DNA of 64,000 nt from Variovorax sp. Root411 (GCF_001425205.1 NZ_LMDW01000017.1:166244-230243), one strand, 5' to 3'. Positions 8,211 through 17,453 are shown, counted from the stretch's first letter. Notes: a model not told the origin generated them from the sequence alone. Translations and numbers: made by a program.

Positions 8211-9191
8211 TCAGCCGAAGAGCCGCTTCCACCACGAGGAGCGCGGGCCTGCCGCGCCCATGGCCACGGCCGGCGGCGCGCGGCGCGGCGCATTCGGGTC
8301 AAGCAACGCTGCATACCCGTCGAGCGCATGCAGCACGCCGCCGACGCGTTCCCTGGCCATGCCGGTGCCGCTCATCACGCCGGCCAGCGCTTCGAGGCTG
8401 GGCACGGCTTTTTCGGTGAGGGCGACGATGCCGGCGGCCACGGCGCAGGCGTCGTCGGGCGAATCCATGCAGATGACGTGATCGCCCAGCAGCTCGCGCC
8501 AGCGCGGCTCGCAGCGGCGGCGGCGCTGGGCGTCGGGAATCAGGAAGAACAGGTTCGTCGTTTCGGCCGCGGCGGCGATGACTTCCTCGATGGGAATGTC
8601 CTCGTCGAGCTTCTCGCCGATGAGGCCTTCGATCTGGTGCCGCGAGACGGCCGGGTACGGCAGTTCGTCGCCGGTGACGAACAGGTAGCCGCGCTTCTTG
8701 CGCTTGACCCAGCAGTCCATGTCGGTGTGCTGGGCCATGACGTAGAAGGCGAGTTCGTAGCTCTCTTCGCCCGAGCCGCCGCCACCGCCTTCGAGATAGC
8801 TCCAGGTGAGCCACTGGTCCATGAGGTTGGCGGTCGATTCGAACTGGCCGACCTGCAGCGGTGCGTGGTCGGAGGTGGCATCGCCGATGGCCATGAACAT
8901 GAGCTGCGGGTCTGCCACGCCGCAGTCGGTCAGCAGCTTCATGAAGGTCGGCAACTCCTTGCGCGCCAGAGTCTGCGGAATATCGCCCATGGAGCCCGTG
9001 ACGTCGAGCGCGAAAACGATGCCCAGCGAGTTCGGATGGTCGGCGTTGTCGCGCGACTCGCGCACCTTCAGCCCTTGCGGGTTCATCAGCGGATGGGTGG
9101 AGCGCTGGGTGAAGACTTCGGCGCCCGGCTTGGCGGCACGGTCGGCGATGAGTGCCGTGTGGGCGGCATGCGAGTAGTTTCCGTAGCCCAT
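8211..9191 (-). CDS. von Willebrand factor type A domain protein
   Basis: The 326-residue protein contains a vWA domain from about residue 55 with the metal-ion-dependent adhesion site DVTGSMG (Asp63, Thr65, Ser67) and downstream GDATSD. A Gly-rich loop lies near residue 145, and the C-terminus ends in a basic tail. There is no signal peptide or membrane segment, so it should be cytoplasmic and act through metal-mediated protein contacts. It stands between a degenerate kinase (33-base gap) and the PurA paralogue (7-base gap), so the three products probably work together. It recalls TerY-type vWA proteins that pair with kinases, but exact family membership is not established. Confidence 0.85.
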   Translation of the reverse strand: MGYGNYSHAAHTALIADRAAKPGAEVFTQRSTHPLMNPQGLKVRESRDNADHPNSLGIVFALDVTGSMGDIPQTLARKELPTFMKLLTDCGVADPQLMFMAIGDATSDHAPLQVGQFESTANLMDQWLTWSYLEGGGGGSGEESYELAFYVMAQHTDMDCWVKRKKRGYLFVTGDELPYPAVSRHQIEGLIGEKLDEDIPIEEVIAAAAETTNLFFLIPDAQRRRRCEPRWRELLGDHVICMDSPDDACAVAAGIVALTEKAVPSLEALAGVMSGTGMARERVGGVLHALDGYAALLDPNAPRRAPPAVAMGAAGPRSSWWKRLFG

Positions 9192-9224
9192 GAAGTGACT
9201 CCTAGCTTGGTGCGTATGTGCGGT

Positions 9225-10208
9225 TCACGCGCCGGTGCGGTGCGGCGGCGCGGGATCGAAATGAACGAACTGCGGCGCGCCGAAGGCTTCGCGCGACGCG
9301 GTGGAGAGCGCTTGCTCGATGCCTTGTGCGCCAAGGCGCTGGCAGGCGGCGGCGTCTTCGCTGCACTGGCGCAGCAAGGCCACGAGCGACGCAGGTGTGT
9401 GAGCGCCGAAACCTGGATCGCCGGCCGCACCGCCGTGCAGCACGGCGCGCACGGTCCAGGCGGCTTGCATCAGGTCGCGTGCGGCGGCGGCGTTGTGGGC
9501 CGTGCCAGTGGCATGTTGCGCGCGCGACCATCCGACAAGAAGCACGCCATGGTCGCGCGGGTGCACGAGCGCGTGCGCGGGCGACAGGTCGCGGTGCGTC
9601 CACCCAGCACCGTGCACGAAGGCCAGCACCTCGAGCATGCGGCGCCAGATCCACACGGCGTGGCGCGGATCGATGCCTTGGGCGTTGGCCTGCTGCACGT
9701 CTTGCAGGCTGCCCCAGAAGCCTGCCGGGTGGCGCAGCACCAGCACCTGGCGGGCGCCGTCGCCCAGGCCTTCGGCAATGCCCACGCCCAGCGGCTGCGG
9801 CAGGCGGCGGGTGAAATAGGCAGCGCCCGGCACCGAGAGCTCTTGCAGCGACTGGAGCACCGCGCCTTCGCGCAGCAGCACGCTGTTGGCGGCGCTGTCT
9901 CGCGCGAGCTTGAACGTGACGCGTTCGGGCAGTGCACCGAGGCGTTCCGCGAACAGCACTTCGCTGTGCTCCCCGGTGGCCAGCGGTGCCAGCACGCGGT
10001 AGCGCGCACCGCGCCATGTGAGGATGCGGCCGCCGGGCACGTCGGCATTGGCCCGGCGCAGCGCGGCGCGGAAACTCTCTCGTTCGACGGTTTCTGCGCC
10101 CCGGGTAACGGTGGCGCCGCAGTAGCTGCAGTTGACGGTACGCCAACGGGCAGCGCGCGGCAACGGCGCGGAGCATTGGGGGCAGCTGAGAGCGAGCAGC
10201 GACAGCAT
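9225..10208 (-). CDS. Zinc-ribbon protein with degenerate Ser/Thr kinase domain (probable pseudokinase)
   Basis: The 327-residue protein opens with a zinc ribbon, Cys9/Cys12 and Cys27/Cys30 (CPQC and CSYC), and continues as a protein-kinase-like fold. A candidate ATP-binding lysine is Lys100 (TFKLARD) with Glu114 as its partner. The catalytic loop reads HRDLSPAH (Asp207 present, but the Asn of HRDxxxxN is His212), and the DFG triad is replaced by V-G-W at about 225-227. Loss of the DFG aspartate suggests a pseudokinase or a very unusual kinase. It starts ten bases after the CNNM gene and precedes the vWA gene. The kinase relationship is from sequence pattern; function is unknown. Confidence 0.72.
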   Translation of the reverse strand: MLSLLALSCPQCSAPLPRAARWRTVNCSYCGATVTRGAETVERESFRAALRRANADVPGGRILTWRGARYRVLAPLATGEHSEVLFAERLGALPERVTFKLARDSAANSVLLREGAVLQSLQELSVPGAAYFTRRLPQPLGVGIAEGLGDGARQVLVLRHPAGFWGSLQDVQQANAQGIDPRHAVWIWRRMLEVLAFVHGAGWTHRDLSPAHALVHPRDHGVLLVGWSRAQHATGTAHNAAAARDLMQAAWTVRAVLHGGAAGDPGFGAHTPASLVALLRQCSEDAAACQRLGAQGIEQALSTASREAFGAPQFVHFDPAPPHRTGA

Positions 10209-10218
10209 GGCCCGCGCC

Positions 10219-11532
10219 CTACTCTTCCTTCGGGGGCGCCGCCGGGTCGGGCGATGCCAGGATGCGATCGATGCGGCGGCCTTCGAGTTCGACGATCTCG
10301 AAGCACCAGCCGGCGCAGTCGATGCGCTCGCCCACCTCGGGCAGGTGGCCGGAGACGGACATCAGCAGGCCGGCCACCGTGTTGTAGCGGCCGCGTTCTT
10401 CATCGGGCAATTCGCGGATGCCCAGGCGCGCGCGCAGCTCCGACACGGGCATGAGGCCGTCGAGCTCCCACACGCCGTCGGGCCGCTCGCGTGCCCACGG
10501 GTCGGCCTGCATGCCCGGCTGCAGTTCGCCGGTGATGGCTTCGAGCAGGTCGCGCGGGGTCATGAGGCCCTGCACCACGCCGTACTCGTCGACCACGAAC
10601 ACGAGGCGGCCGGCGCGCGTGCGGAACTGTTCCAGCAGTTCCATGCCGGTGAGGGTCTCGGGCACGAACACGGCGGGCGTCGCCTCCTGGCCCAGCACGC
10701 CGGGGTACGCGGAGCCCAGGCGCAGCAGTTGCGCCACGCTGACGACGCCGACCACGTCGTCGAGCGAGTTGCGGCACACGGGGTACCAGGAATGCACGAG
10801 GTTGAGCTCGGCCGCGTCGGCAACCTGCTGCAGCGCCCGCTCCACGGTGAACGAGGCGTCGAGCCATTCGATGTCGGCGCGCGGGATCATCAGCGACGAC
10901 AGGCGCCTGTCGTCGAGGTGGAACACATTGCGCACCATCTGGTGCTCGTGCTGCTCGATGACGCCGGCGTCCACGCCTTCTTCGAGGCTGGCCGAGATTT
11001 CTTCCTCGGTGACCGAACGGGCCGCGTTGGCATCGATGCGCAGCAGCTTCAGCATGGTGGCCGTGACGCCTGCCAGCAGCCACACGAAAGGCTTGGCGCC
11101 CTTGGCCAGCCCGCGCATGGGGCGCGACACCCAGACTGCCACTGGCTCGGGGTAGAGCTGGCCGATGCGCTTGGGCACCAGCTCGCCGAAGATGATGGTG
11201 AAGAAAGTGATGCAGGTGACGACCACCGCGGTGGACGCGACGCTGGCGGTGCCGCGCCCCATGCCGACGCCTTCCATCCAGACCGCGAGCGGCTCGGCAA
11301 AGGCGGCCTCGCCGACGATGCCGCTGAGCATGCCGATGGAGGTGATGCCGATCTGCACCGTCGAGAGGAATTGCGTGGGCGACTCCATCAGCTTCAGCGC
11401 GGCCACCGCGCCGGTGTCTCCCGTTTCGGCCAGTGCCGCGAGACGTGCGCGCCGGCTGGTGGAAAGGGCCATTTCGGACATTGCGAACAACGCGTTGAGC
11501 GTGGTCAGCAAGGCCAGGAGGAAGACATCCAT
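10219..11532 (-). CDS. CNNM/CorC-family (HlyC-like) membrane protein with CBS domains
   Basis: The 437-residue protein has a DUF21 membrane domain with about four hydrophobic segments (residues 1-170), a CBS pair (about 190-320) and a C-terminal CorC/HlyC transporter-associated domain that begins near GVWELDGLMPV. The family is linked to magnesium and cobalt export or resistance and was historically annotated as hemolysin. The upstream frame reaches a GTG at 11562, but ATG 11532 (MDVFLLALL) places the start at the first membrane segment and avoids overlap with apaH. It is divergent from apaH with only 23 bases between the start codons, and it heads the run leading into the pseudokinase gene. 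Confidence 0.9.
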   Translation of the reverse strand: MDVFLLALLTTLNALFAMSEMALSTSRRARLAALAETGDTGAVAALKLMESPTQFLSTVQIGITSIGMLSGIVGEAAFAEPLAVWMEGVGMGRGTASVASTAVVVTCITFFTIIFGELVPKRIGQLYPEPVAVWVSRPMRGLAKGAKPFVWLLAGVTATMLKLLRIDANAARSVTEEEISASLEEGVDAGVIEQHEHQMVRNVFHLDDRRLSSLMIPRADIEWLDASFTVERALQQVADAAELNLVHSWYPVCRNSLDDVVGVVSVAQLLRLGSAYPGVLGQEATPAVFVPETLTGMELLEQFRTRAGRLVFVVDEYGVVQGLMTPRDLLEAITGELQPGMQADPWARERPDGVWELDGLMPVSELRARLGIRELPDEERGRYNTVAGLLMSVSGHLPEVGERIDCAGWCFEIVELEGRRIDRILASPDPAAPPKEE

Positions 11533-11555
11533 GAACTGAGGGAGAGAATGAGGGA

Positions 11556-12401
11556 ATGTCACTTTACTTGATTGGCGACCTCCAGGGCTGCGACGCCCCC
11601 CTCGTGCGGCTGCTGCAGAAGATCGATTTCTCCCCCAGCCGCGACACCATCGTGCTGCTGGGCGACCTGGTCAACCGGGGCCCCGATTCACTCGCGGTGC
11701 TGCGCCGCGTGCAGGGCTACGGCGCCTCGGCGCTGAGCCTGCTCGGCAACCACGACCTGCACCTGCTGGGCGTGGCGCACGGCGCGCGCAAGGCCGGCCG
11801 CAAGGACACCCTGGCCGAGGTGCTGGCCGCGCCCGACAGCGAGGCGCTGCTCGAATGGGTGCGCCGCCAGCCCATGGCGCTGCACATGCACATCGGCAAC
11901 GGCGATCTGCTGATGGTGCATGCCGGCGTGCTGCCGCAGTGGACGGTGAGCGATACGCTGGCGCTGGCGTCCGAGGTCGAGTCGGTGCTGCGCGGGCCGG
12001 CGCTGGGCGAGTTCCTGATGTCGATGTATGGCAACGAGCCGGCGCAATGGCACGACACGCTCACGGGCAGCGCGCGGCTGCGCGCCATCGTCAATGCGCT
12101 GACGCGGCTGCGCTTCTGCACACCTGAAGGCGTGATGGAATTCGAGGCCAAAGACAGCGCGGCCCCCGCGCCCGAAGGCTACATGCCGTGGTTCGACGTG
12201 CCCGGGCGCAAGACGGCCAAGGCCACGGTCGCCTGCGGCCACTGGTCGACGCTGGGCTGGCTGTCGCGCCCCGACCTGCTCTCCATCGACACCGGCTGCG
12301 TGTGGGGCGGCTGCCTGAGCGCGGTGCGCATCGGCGCGACGCTGGACGAGCGCGAACTGATCCAGGTCGAGTGCGAGCAGGCGCAGAAGCCGGGCAAATA
12401 G
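11556..12401 (+). CDS. apaH: Symmetrical bis(5'-nucleosyl)-tetraphosphatase
   Basis: The 281-residue enzyme hydrolyses diadenosine tetraphosphate to two ADP and limits this stress alarmone. Calcineurin-like phosphatase motifs are visible: GDLQGC near residue 7, GDLVNRGPDS near 36, LLGNHDLHLLG near 62 and HAG near 122. Length matches the E. coli family member (about 280). GAGG lies just before the ATG. The start is 23 bases from that of the divergent CNNM gene, so the two promoters must overlap or lie within the coding starts. Confidence 0.95.
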   Translation: MSLYLIGDLQGCDAPLVRLLQKIDFSPSRDTIVLLGDLVNRGPDSLAVLRRVQGYGASALSLLGNHDLHLLGVAHGARKAGRKDTLAEVLAAPDSEALLEWVRRQPMALHMHIGNGDLLMVHAGVLPQWTVSDTLALASEVESVLRGPALGEFLMSMYGNEPAQWHDTLTGSARLRAIVNALTRLRFCTPEGVMEFEAKDSAAPAPEGYMPWFDVPGRKTAKATVACGHWSTLGWLSRPDLLSIDTGCVWGGCLSAVRIGATLDERELIQVECEQAQKPGK

Positions 12402-12423
12402 ATTCCGGCCCGGCGCGCCTCGC

Positions 12424-13140
12424 TCAAGAAGAAGCCAGCCGGAACTTGTCGAGCGACATGCGCTGGCGCCCCTGCGCATCGAAGTTGCCGGGCGCCAGCC
12501 AGCGCTCGAACGCGGTGCGCAGCGCGGGCCAATCGCTGTCGATGATCGAGAACCATGCGGTGTCGCGGCTGCGGCCCTTGTAGACCACGGCCTGGCGAAA
12601 GACGCCTTCGAACTGGAAACCCAGCCGCGTCGCAGCGCGCTTCGAAGGTTCGTTGAAGTTGTCGCACTTCCACTCGTAGCGGCGGTAGCCCAGTTCGTCG
12701 AAGGCGAGCTTCATCAACAGGTACTGCGCCTCGGTGGACATGGGCGTCTGCTTGAGCAGCGGCGAGAACGTGACGCTGCCCACCTCGATGGACCCGTGCG
12801 CGGGGTCGATGCGCATCAGCGCGAGCGTGCCGACCGCACGGCCGCTTTGCCGGTCGATGACGGCGAAGTGCATCGGGTCGGTGCTCTTCGCGGCGCGTTC
12901 GGCGTGGGCACGGATGCTTTCGAGGTCGGCGGACCGCTCGGAGAATAGGTAGGTCCAGTCGCGTGCATCGGGCGCTTGCGCATAGGCGGCGTACAGGTCG
13001 TCGGCGTGCCTGGCGACATCGAGCGGCTCGAGCGTGCAGAAGCGGCCCTCGATGGGCTGGCGCGGCGGCAGCGCGCGTGGGGACCAATCGGGCACGTCGG
13101 GGCCGATGGATTGGCCGAAGTCGTTCTGGCGGGCTGGCAT
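12424..13140 (-). CDS. GNAT-family acetyltransferase (RimJ/RimL-like)
   Basis: A 238-residue acetyltransferase of the RimJ/RimL branch. Visible family blocks are LEPLDVARHADDLYAAY near residue 40, GTLALMRIDPAHGSIEVG near 105 and the C-terminal YEWKCDNFNEPSKRAATRLG with FQFEGVFR. Such proteins acetylate N-terminal or small-molecule amines using acetyl-CoA; the substrate here is not predictable. The start is the ATG at 13140 (MPARQNDFG); a much longer open frame upstream lies antisense to the MocR gene and is ignored. It is convergent with apaH and divergent from the MocR-type regulator, which may control it. Confidence 0.9.
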   Translation of the reverse strand: MPARQNDFGQSIGPDVPDWSPRALPPRQPIEGRFCTLEPLDVARHADDLYAAYAQAPDARDWTYLFSERSADLESIRAHAERAAKSTDPMHFAVIDRQSGRAVGTLALMRIDPAHGSIEVGSVTFSPLLKQTPMSTEAQYLLMKLAFDELGYRRYEWKCDNFNEPSKRAATRLGFQFEGVFRQAVVYKGRSRDTAWFSIIDSDWPALRTAFERWLAPGNFDAQGRQRMSLDKFRLASS

Positions 13141-13233
13141 GAAGGCTCTTTCGAAAAACAGGAATGGCAGGGCGAGAGCACGTAAAGTACGCGCAACGTG
13201 GCTCCAACGGAAGTACCACGACGGATTCATTTC

Positions 13234-14712
13234 ATGGTGCCACGACCTATCCTCTCCCCCACAGACCTGCTCGAATCCTCCCTCGTGAAGGACCGCGACG
13301 CGGGCTCGATGCAGCGCCAGCTGTACGACCGGCTGAAGCGCGCCATCCTCGACGGCAGCCTGGCGCCGGGCAGCCGCCTGCCGGGCTCGCGCGCGCTGGC
13401 CGAGGCGCTCGCCATCTCGCGCAACACCGTCACCGCGACCTACGAGCATCTGGCGGCCGAAGGCTATGTGCAGCCCGACCGGCAGGGCACGCGCGTGACC
13501 GAACTCTCGTCGCCCGCCCTGCCGAAGCGCACGGGCAAGCCAGCCGGCGCACCGGCCACCGCGCTGCGCCTCGCGAAGATCAAGCCGAGCGCGTCGCGCG
13601 CCGAGATGGACGCGGCGCTGCGCCCCGGCGTGCCCGCGCTGTCGCACTTTCCTTCGGCCGCATGGCGGCGCGCGCTCGACCGGGCGATCCGCGGCGCCGG
13701 ATCGGCCGCGCTGGGCTACGGCGACCCGCTGGGCGAGCCACCGCTGCGCGCAGCCACCGCGCGGTACCTGTCGGTGGCACGCGGCGTGCGCTGCGAGCCG
13801 CAACAGATCGTGATCGCCGAAGGCGCGCAGGAGGCCATCTCGCTGTGCGTGCGGCTGCTGGCCAACCCGGGCGAGACCGGCTGGGTCGAAGACCCGGGCT
13901 ACCGCGGCGTGAAAGCCGCCATGCATGCGGGCGACATGCGCATCGTGCCCGTGCGGGTCGATGCCGAAGGCCTGTGCGTGACCGACCGCGACTGGCAAAA
14001 GCACCCACCCCGGCTGATCTACACCACGCCCTCGCACCAGTACCCGGGCGGCTCGGTGCTGAGCATCGCGCGCAGGCTCGCGCTGATCGCGCAGGCCCGC
14101 CAGCACGGCGCGTGGATCATCGAGGACGACTACGACAGCGAGTTCCGCCACACGGGCGAGCCCATCGGCGCGATGCAGGGGCTGGTGGACGACGCGCCCG
14201 TGCTCTACGTCGGCACCTTCAGCAAGACAATGTTTCCATCGCTGCGGCTGGGCTTTCTCGTGGTGCCCGCGCAGCTGCTGCCGGCCGTGCAGGCACCGCT
14301 GGAAGAAATGCTGCGCGGCGGTCACCGCTACGAGCAGCTGGCCATGGCCGATTTCATCGAGAGCGGGCAGTTCAGCCGGCACCTTGGCCGCATGCGGCGG
14401 CTGTACCGCGACCGGCAGCATGCGCTGCGGCTGGCGCTGCAGAAGTATTTCAAGGTGCCGCACGAGATCGACGGCGGCTACTGCGGGCTGCACCTGACGG
14501 TGCGGTTGCCCGCGCGCTTCGATGACCGCCGGATCGCGGCCGAGGCGCTGCGACATGGCATCGCGCCGTTTCCGCTGTCGGGGTTTGCGATGCGGCCGAC
14601 GCCATCGGACAACGGGTTGGTACTGGGCTACGGGAACACGCCCATGGAACTGTTCGAGCCGCTGGTCAAACGCTTGTCACAGTTCGCGCGCGCAGCCGCA
14701 TCGCAGGATTAG
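13234..14712 (+). CDS. MocR/PdxR-type transcriptional regulator with aminotransferase domain
   Basis: The 492-residue protein joins a GntR winged helix (residues about 25-90; PGSRLPGSRALAEALAISRN) to a fold-type I aminotransferase domain (about 130-480). The pyridoxal-phosphate lysine is in GTFSKTMFPSLRLGF, and the cofactor-contacting IIEDDYDSEFR is present near residue 295. MocR proteins sense PLP or an amino compound and often control vitamin B6, GABA or taurine genes. The start at 13234 is the ATG that begins just before the GntR domain; a GTG at 13198 is the alternative. It is divergent from the GNAT gene with about 90 bases between. Confidence 0.92.
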   Translation: MVPRPILSPTDLLESSLVKDRDAGSMQRQLYDRLKRAILDGSLAPGSRLPGSRALAEALAISRNTVTATYEHLAAEGYVQPDRQGTRVTELSSPALPKRTGKPAGAPATALRLAKIKPSASRAEMDAALRPGVPALSHFPSAAWRRALDRAIRGAGSAALGYGDPLGEPPLRAATARYLSVARGVRCEPQQIVIAEGAQEAISLCVRLLANPGETGWVEDPGYRGVKAAMHAGDMRIVPVRVDAEGLCVTDRDWQKHPPRLIYTTPSHQYPGGSVLSIARRLALIAQARQHGAWIIEDDYDSEFRHTGEPIGAMQGLVDDAPVLYVGTFSKTMFPSLRLGFLVVPAQLLPAVQAPLEEMLRGGHRYEQLAMADFIESGQFSRHLGRMRRLYRDRQHALRLALQKYFKVPHEIDGGYCGLHLTVRLPARFDDRRIAAEALRHGIAPFPLSGFAMRPTPSDNGLVLGYGNTPMELFEPLVKRLSQFARAAASQD

Positions 14713-15067
14713 CCGGCATTACACGGCTCAAGAGTTCTTTCGTTTGAATAAAAAGAGACGCGAAGTCCATTGACTACATCCGTCGTAAGCAAGCGTTGAT
14801 CTGGCATGTCAACTTGTTGGCATACCTGCAACAAGAATCCCTACGCCAAAAGGCAAGACCTGCGCGTTGCCGAACATTGGAATCACATAATTGCAATCGC
14901 TTGAAGCGTCCTGTCGCAGTGCACGATGACGCATCGAGAGCTGGCCATTCGCTCTCACAGGCAAGCATCAATCAATAACGACAGCAGGGAGAGTGCGTGA
15001 CTCACGCCATTGCGACAACATTCGTCGCGTCCCCGGTGATCTTGCCGATCCCGTGGGGACGCCATCC
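14713..15067. other. Intergenic region upstream of vgrG
   Basis: About 355 bases without a called gene. The region is A/T-richer than its surroundings (14730-14790 and 14870-14900), which suits a promoter for the type VI island. A 7-bp perfect inverted repeat with a 9-base loop lies at 14813-14835. An upstream in-frame GTG at 14993 would extend vgrG by 25 residues. No sigma-54-type promoter was recognised. Confidence 0.35.
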
Positions 15068-17449
15068 GTGAAGCGCCGCGTCACGATCCAGACGCCCTTG
15101 GGCACAGCGCTGCAATTCCACCGCCTGGTCGGGCGTGAGGCGCTCAGCCAGGCCTATGCCTTCGATATCGACCTGCTGGGCAACAGCAACGCCATCGACC
15201 CCAAGGCCCTGCTGGGCAAGGCGGCCACCGTTGCCGTGCAGACCGAGAGCGGCGGCGTGCGCTACCTCGCGGGCCTGGTCACCCGCTTCGGCCTTTCGCA
15301 CGAAGACGCCCGGCAGTCGTTCTACAGGATGCGGCTGCGTCCATGGATGTGGCTCGCCACGCGCCGAAGCGACTTCCGCATCTTCGAGGATCAGACCGTT
15401 CCGGACATCCTTGCCGCGGTGCTCGGGCGCTACGGCCATCCGCTCGAGCAGAAGCTCAGCCGCAGCTACCGCACCTGGAACTACTGCGTGCAGTACCACG
15501 AGAGCGACTTCGACTTTGTCTCGCGCCTGTGCGAGCACGAAGGCATCTACTACTACTTCCGGCACGAGGCCGAGCAGCACATCCTGGTCTTTGCCGACGA
15601 CATCGCCTGCTCACACGGCCCCTTGCCTGGCGGCGAGACGGTGCGCTACCACCCCCACGAAAACTCGGGCATGACGGGAGGCCTGGAGCCCAGCGAGCGC
15701 ATTCATGCATGGGAGCAGGCCGAAGAGATTCGCTCCGGCCACCACTACACCGACGACTACGACTTCGAAAAGCCGAGAGCCGAGCTGGCGAGCCAACGGC
15801 AAACGCCGCCCGGCCATGACCACGACCATTACGAGCAGTACGAGTGGCCCGGTGGTTTCATTCAGCACGGCGACGGCGAGGACTACGCGCGCATCCGCAA
15901 CGAAGAACAGCTGAGCGAACGCAGCCGGGCCAGGGGCCGTTCCAACCGGCGCGACCTGGCCCCGGGCCACACCTTCACGCTCACGCACCATCCGCGGGAG
16001 GATCAGAACAGGGAGCACCTGCTGATCAGCGTGGCCTACGAACTGCAGGAAAACCTGCAAGCCAGCGAAGGCGCGAATGCGTCGGAAGGCTCCATCCAGC
16101 GCTTCGCCTTCGAGGCCCAGCCCACCAGCCATGCCTGGCGGCCGCGACGCAGCACGCCCAAGCCACGCACGCAAGGCCCGCAGACCGCCGTCGTGGTGGG
16201 GCCGGCCGGCGAAGAAATCTGGACCGACCGATACGGCCGCATCAAGGTGCAGTTCCACTGGGACCGCCTGGGCCAGCACAACGAGCATTCCAGCTGCTGG
16301 GTGCGCGTGTCCACAGCCTGGGCCGGTTCGGACTTCGGCATGGCCGCGCTGCCGCGCATCGGGCAGGAGGTGATCGTCGACTTCCTCAATGGCGATCCGG
16401 ACTGCCCGATCGTCACCGGCCGTGTGCACAACGCCGACGAGATGCCGGCCTGGCAGCTGCCCGACCAGAAGCACCTTTCGGGCATCCGCAGCCGGGAACT
16501 GGGCGGCGGCCGCAGCAACCATCTCGCACTCGATGATTCGAGCGGCAAGGTCCAGGCCCAGCTCAAGAGCGACCATCAAAGCTCGAGCCTGGGTCTCGGC
16601 CATATCGCGCGCATCGAGGACGTGGCAGGCCGCAAGGACGACCGGGGCCAGGGTTTCGAGCTGCGCACCGACGGGCACGGCGCGGTGCGCGCCGCGAAAG
16701 GCCTGCTGCTGAGCACCGAGGTGCGGCCCAACGCCCAGGCCCACATCACGGACATGCGCGAAACCACCGCAAGGCTCACCCAGGCGCGCGATCTGCACGA
16801 GGGCCTGAGCGAGGCGGCGCAGGAAGCCAAGGCGCACGACAGCGGCGACCAGGATGCGGTGACCAAGGCGCTCAAGGAACAGAACGACGACATCAGGGGC
16901 CAGGGCGGAGACCCGGCCCACGGCATGTTCCCGGAGTTCCAGGCGCCGCACCTGACGCTGGCCAGCCCCGCGGGCATCCAGGCCACGGCCGCCGGCAGCA
17001 CGCACATCGTGAGCGGCGAGCACACAGCCCTCACCAGCGGCGCGCACGCCAGCATCAGCGCCGGCAAGAGCCTGCTGGTCAGTGCGAAGGAGGCCGTGCG
17101 CCTGTTCGCCCACAAGGCGGGCATGAAACTCACGGCCGGCAGTTCCGACATCGACATCACGGCGCTGAAGGCCAGCATCAACGTGCTGGCCAAGATGAAC
17201 ATCAAGCTGGAGGCCAACCGCGTCACGATCACCGCCAGGGACGAAGTGCTGATCAACGGCGGCTCGAGCTATACGCGCTGGAACGCGTCGGGCATCGAGC
17301 ACGGCACCAACGGCCAGTGGCGCGAGCATGCGGCAACGCACAGCCTGGTCGGGCCGAAGAGCCTGCCGGTCAAGCCGCACAGCGAATCGGACTGCAAGCT
17401 CAGGGAAAACGGCGCGGCCAACGAAGGCGCGGGCTCCTTGGCACGTTGA
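15068..17449 (+). CDS. vgrG: Type VI secretion tip protein VgrG
   Basis: The 793-residue protein is a VgrG spike: a gp27-like N-terminal part (RRVTIQTPLGTALQFHRL to about residue 380), the gp5-like OB-fold (GEEIWTDRYGRIKVQFHWDR near 395; SCWVRVS and GSDFGMAALPRIGQEV follow) and a long C-terminal beta-helix with a DUF2345-type extension (about 610-750). It trimerises at the tip of the secreted tube and carries the effector. GTG 15068 is preferred because family members begin right at this motif and GGGGA lies eight bases upstream; GTG 14993 is the alternative. It leads a four-base-spaced run with the adaptor and effector. Confidence 0.95.
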   Translation: MKRRVTIQTPLGTALQFHRLVGREALSQAYAFDIDLLGNSNAIDPKALLGKAATVAVQTESGGVRYLAGLVTRFGLSHEDARQSFYRMRLRPWMWLATRRSDFRIFEDQTVPDILAAVLGRYGHPLEQKLSRSYRTWNYCVQYHESDFDFVSRLCEHEGIYYYFRHEAEQHILVFADDIACSHGPLPGGETVRYHPHENSGMTGGLEPSERIHAWEQAEEIRSGHHYTDDYDFEKPRAELASQRQTPPGHDHDHYEQYEWPGGFIQHGDGEDYARIRNEEQLSERSRARGRSNRRDLAPGHTFTLTHHPREDQNREHLLISVAYELQENLQASEGANASEGSIQRFAFEAQPTSHAWRPRRSTPKPRTQGPQTAVVVGPAGEEIWTDRYGRIKVQFHWDRLGQHNEHSSCWVRVSTAWAGSDFGMAALPRIGQEVIVDFLNGDPDCPIVTGRVHNADEMPAWQLPDQKHLSGIRSRELGGGRSNHLALDDSSGKVQAQLKSDHQSSSLGLGHIARIEDVAGRKDDRGQGFELRTDGHGAVRAAKGLLLSTEVRPNAQAHITDMRETTARLTQARDLHEGLSEAAQEAKAHDSGDQDAVTKALKEQNDDIRGQGGDPAHGMFPEFQAPHLTLASPAGIQATAAGSTHIVSGEHTALTSGAHASISAGKSLLVSAKEAVRLFAHKAGMKLTAGSSDIDITALKASINVLAKMNIKLEANRVTITARDEVLINGGSSYTRWNASGIEHGTNGQWREHAATHSLVGPKSLPVKPHSESDCKLRENGAANEGAGSLAR

Positions 17450-17453
17450 CCCG

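Noticed and set aside
12424..14556. A 710-residue minus-strand frame containing the GNAT protein.
   Set aside because: Only the last 238 residues are protein-like. The rest is antisense to the MocR-type gene and is a shadow caused by high GC.
14993..15067. N-terminal extension of VgrG from GTG 14993.
   Set aside because: The extra 25 residues are not conserved in pattern, the ribosome-binding site would be too close, and the family motif starts at 15068; mentioned as an alternative.
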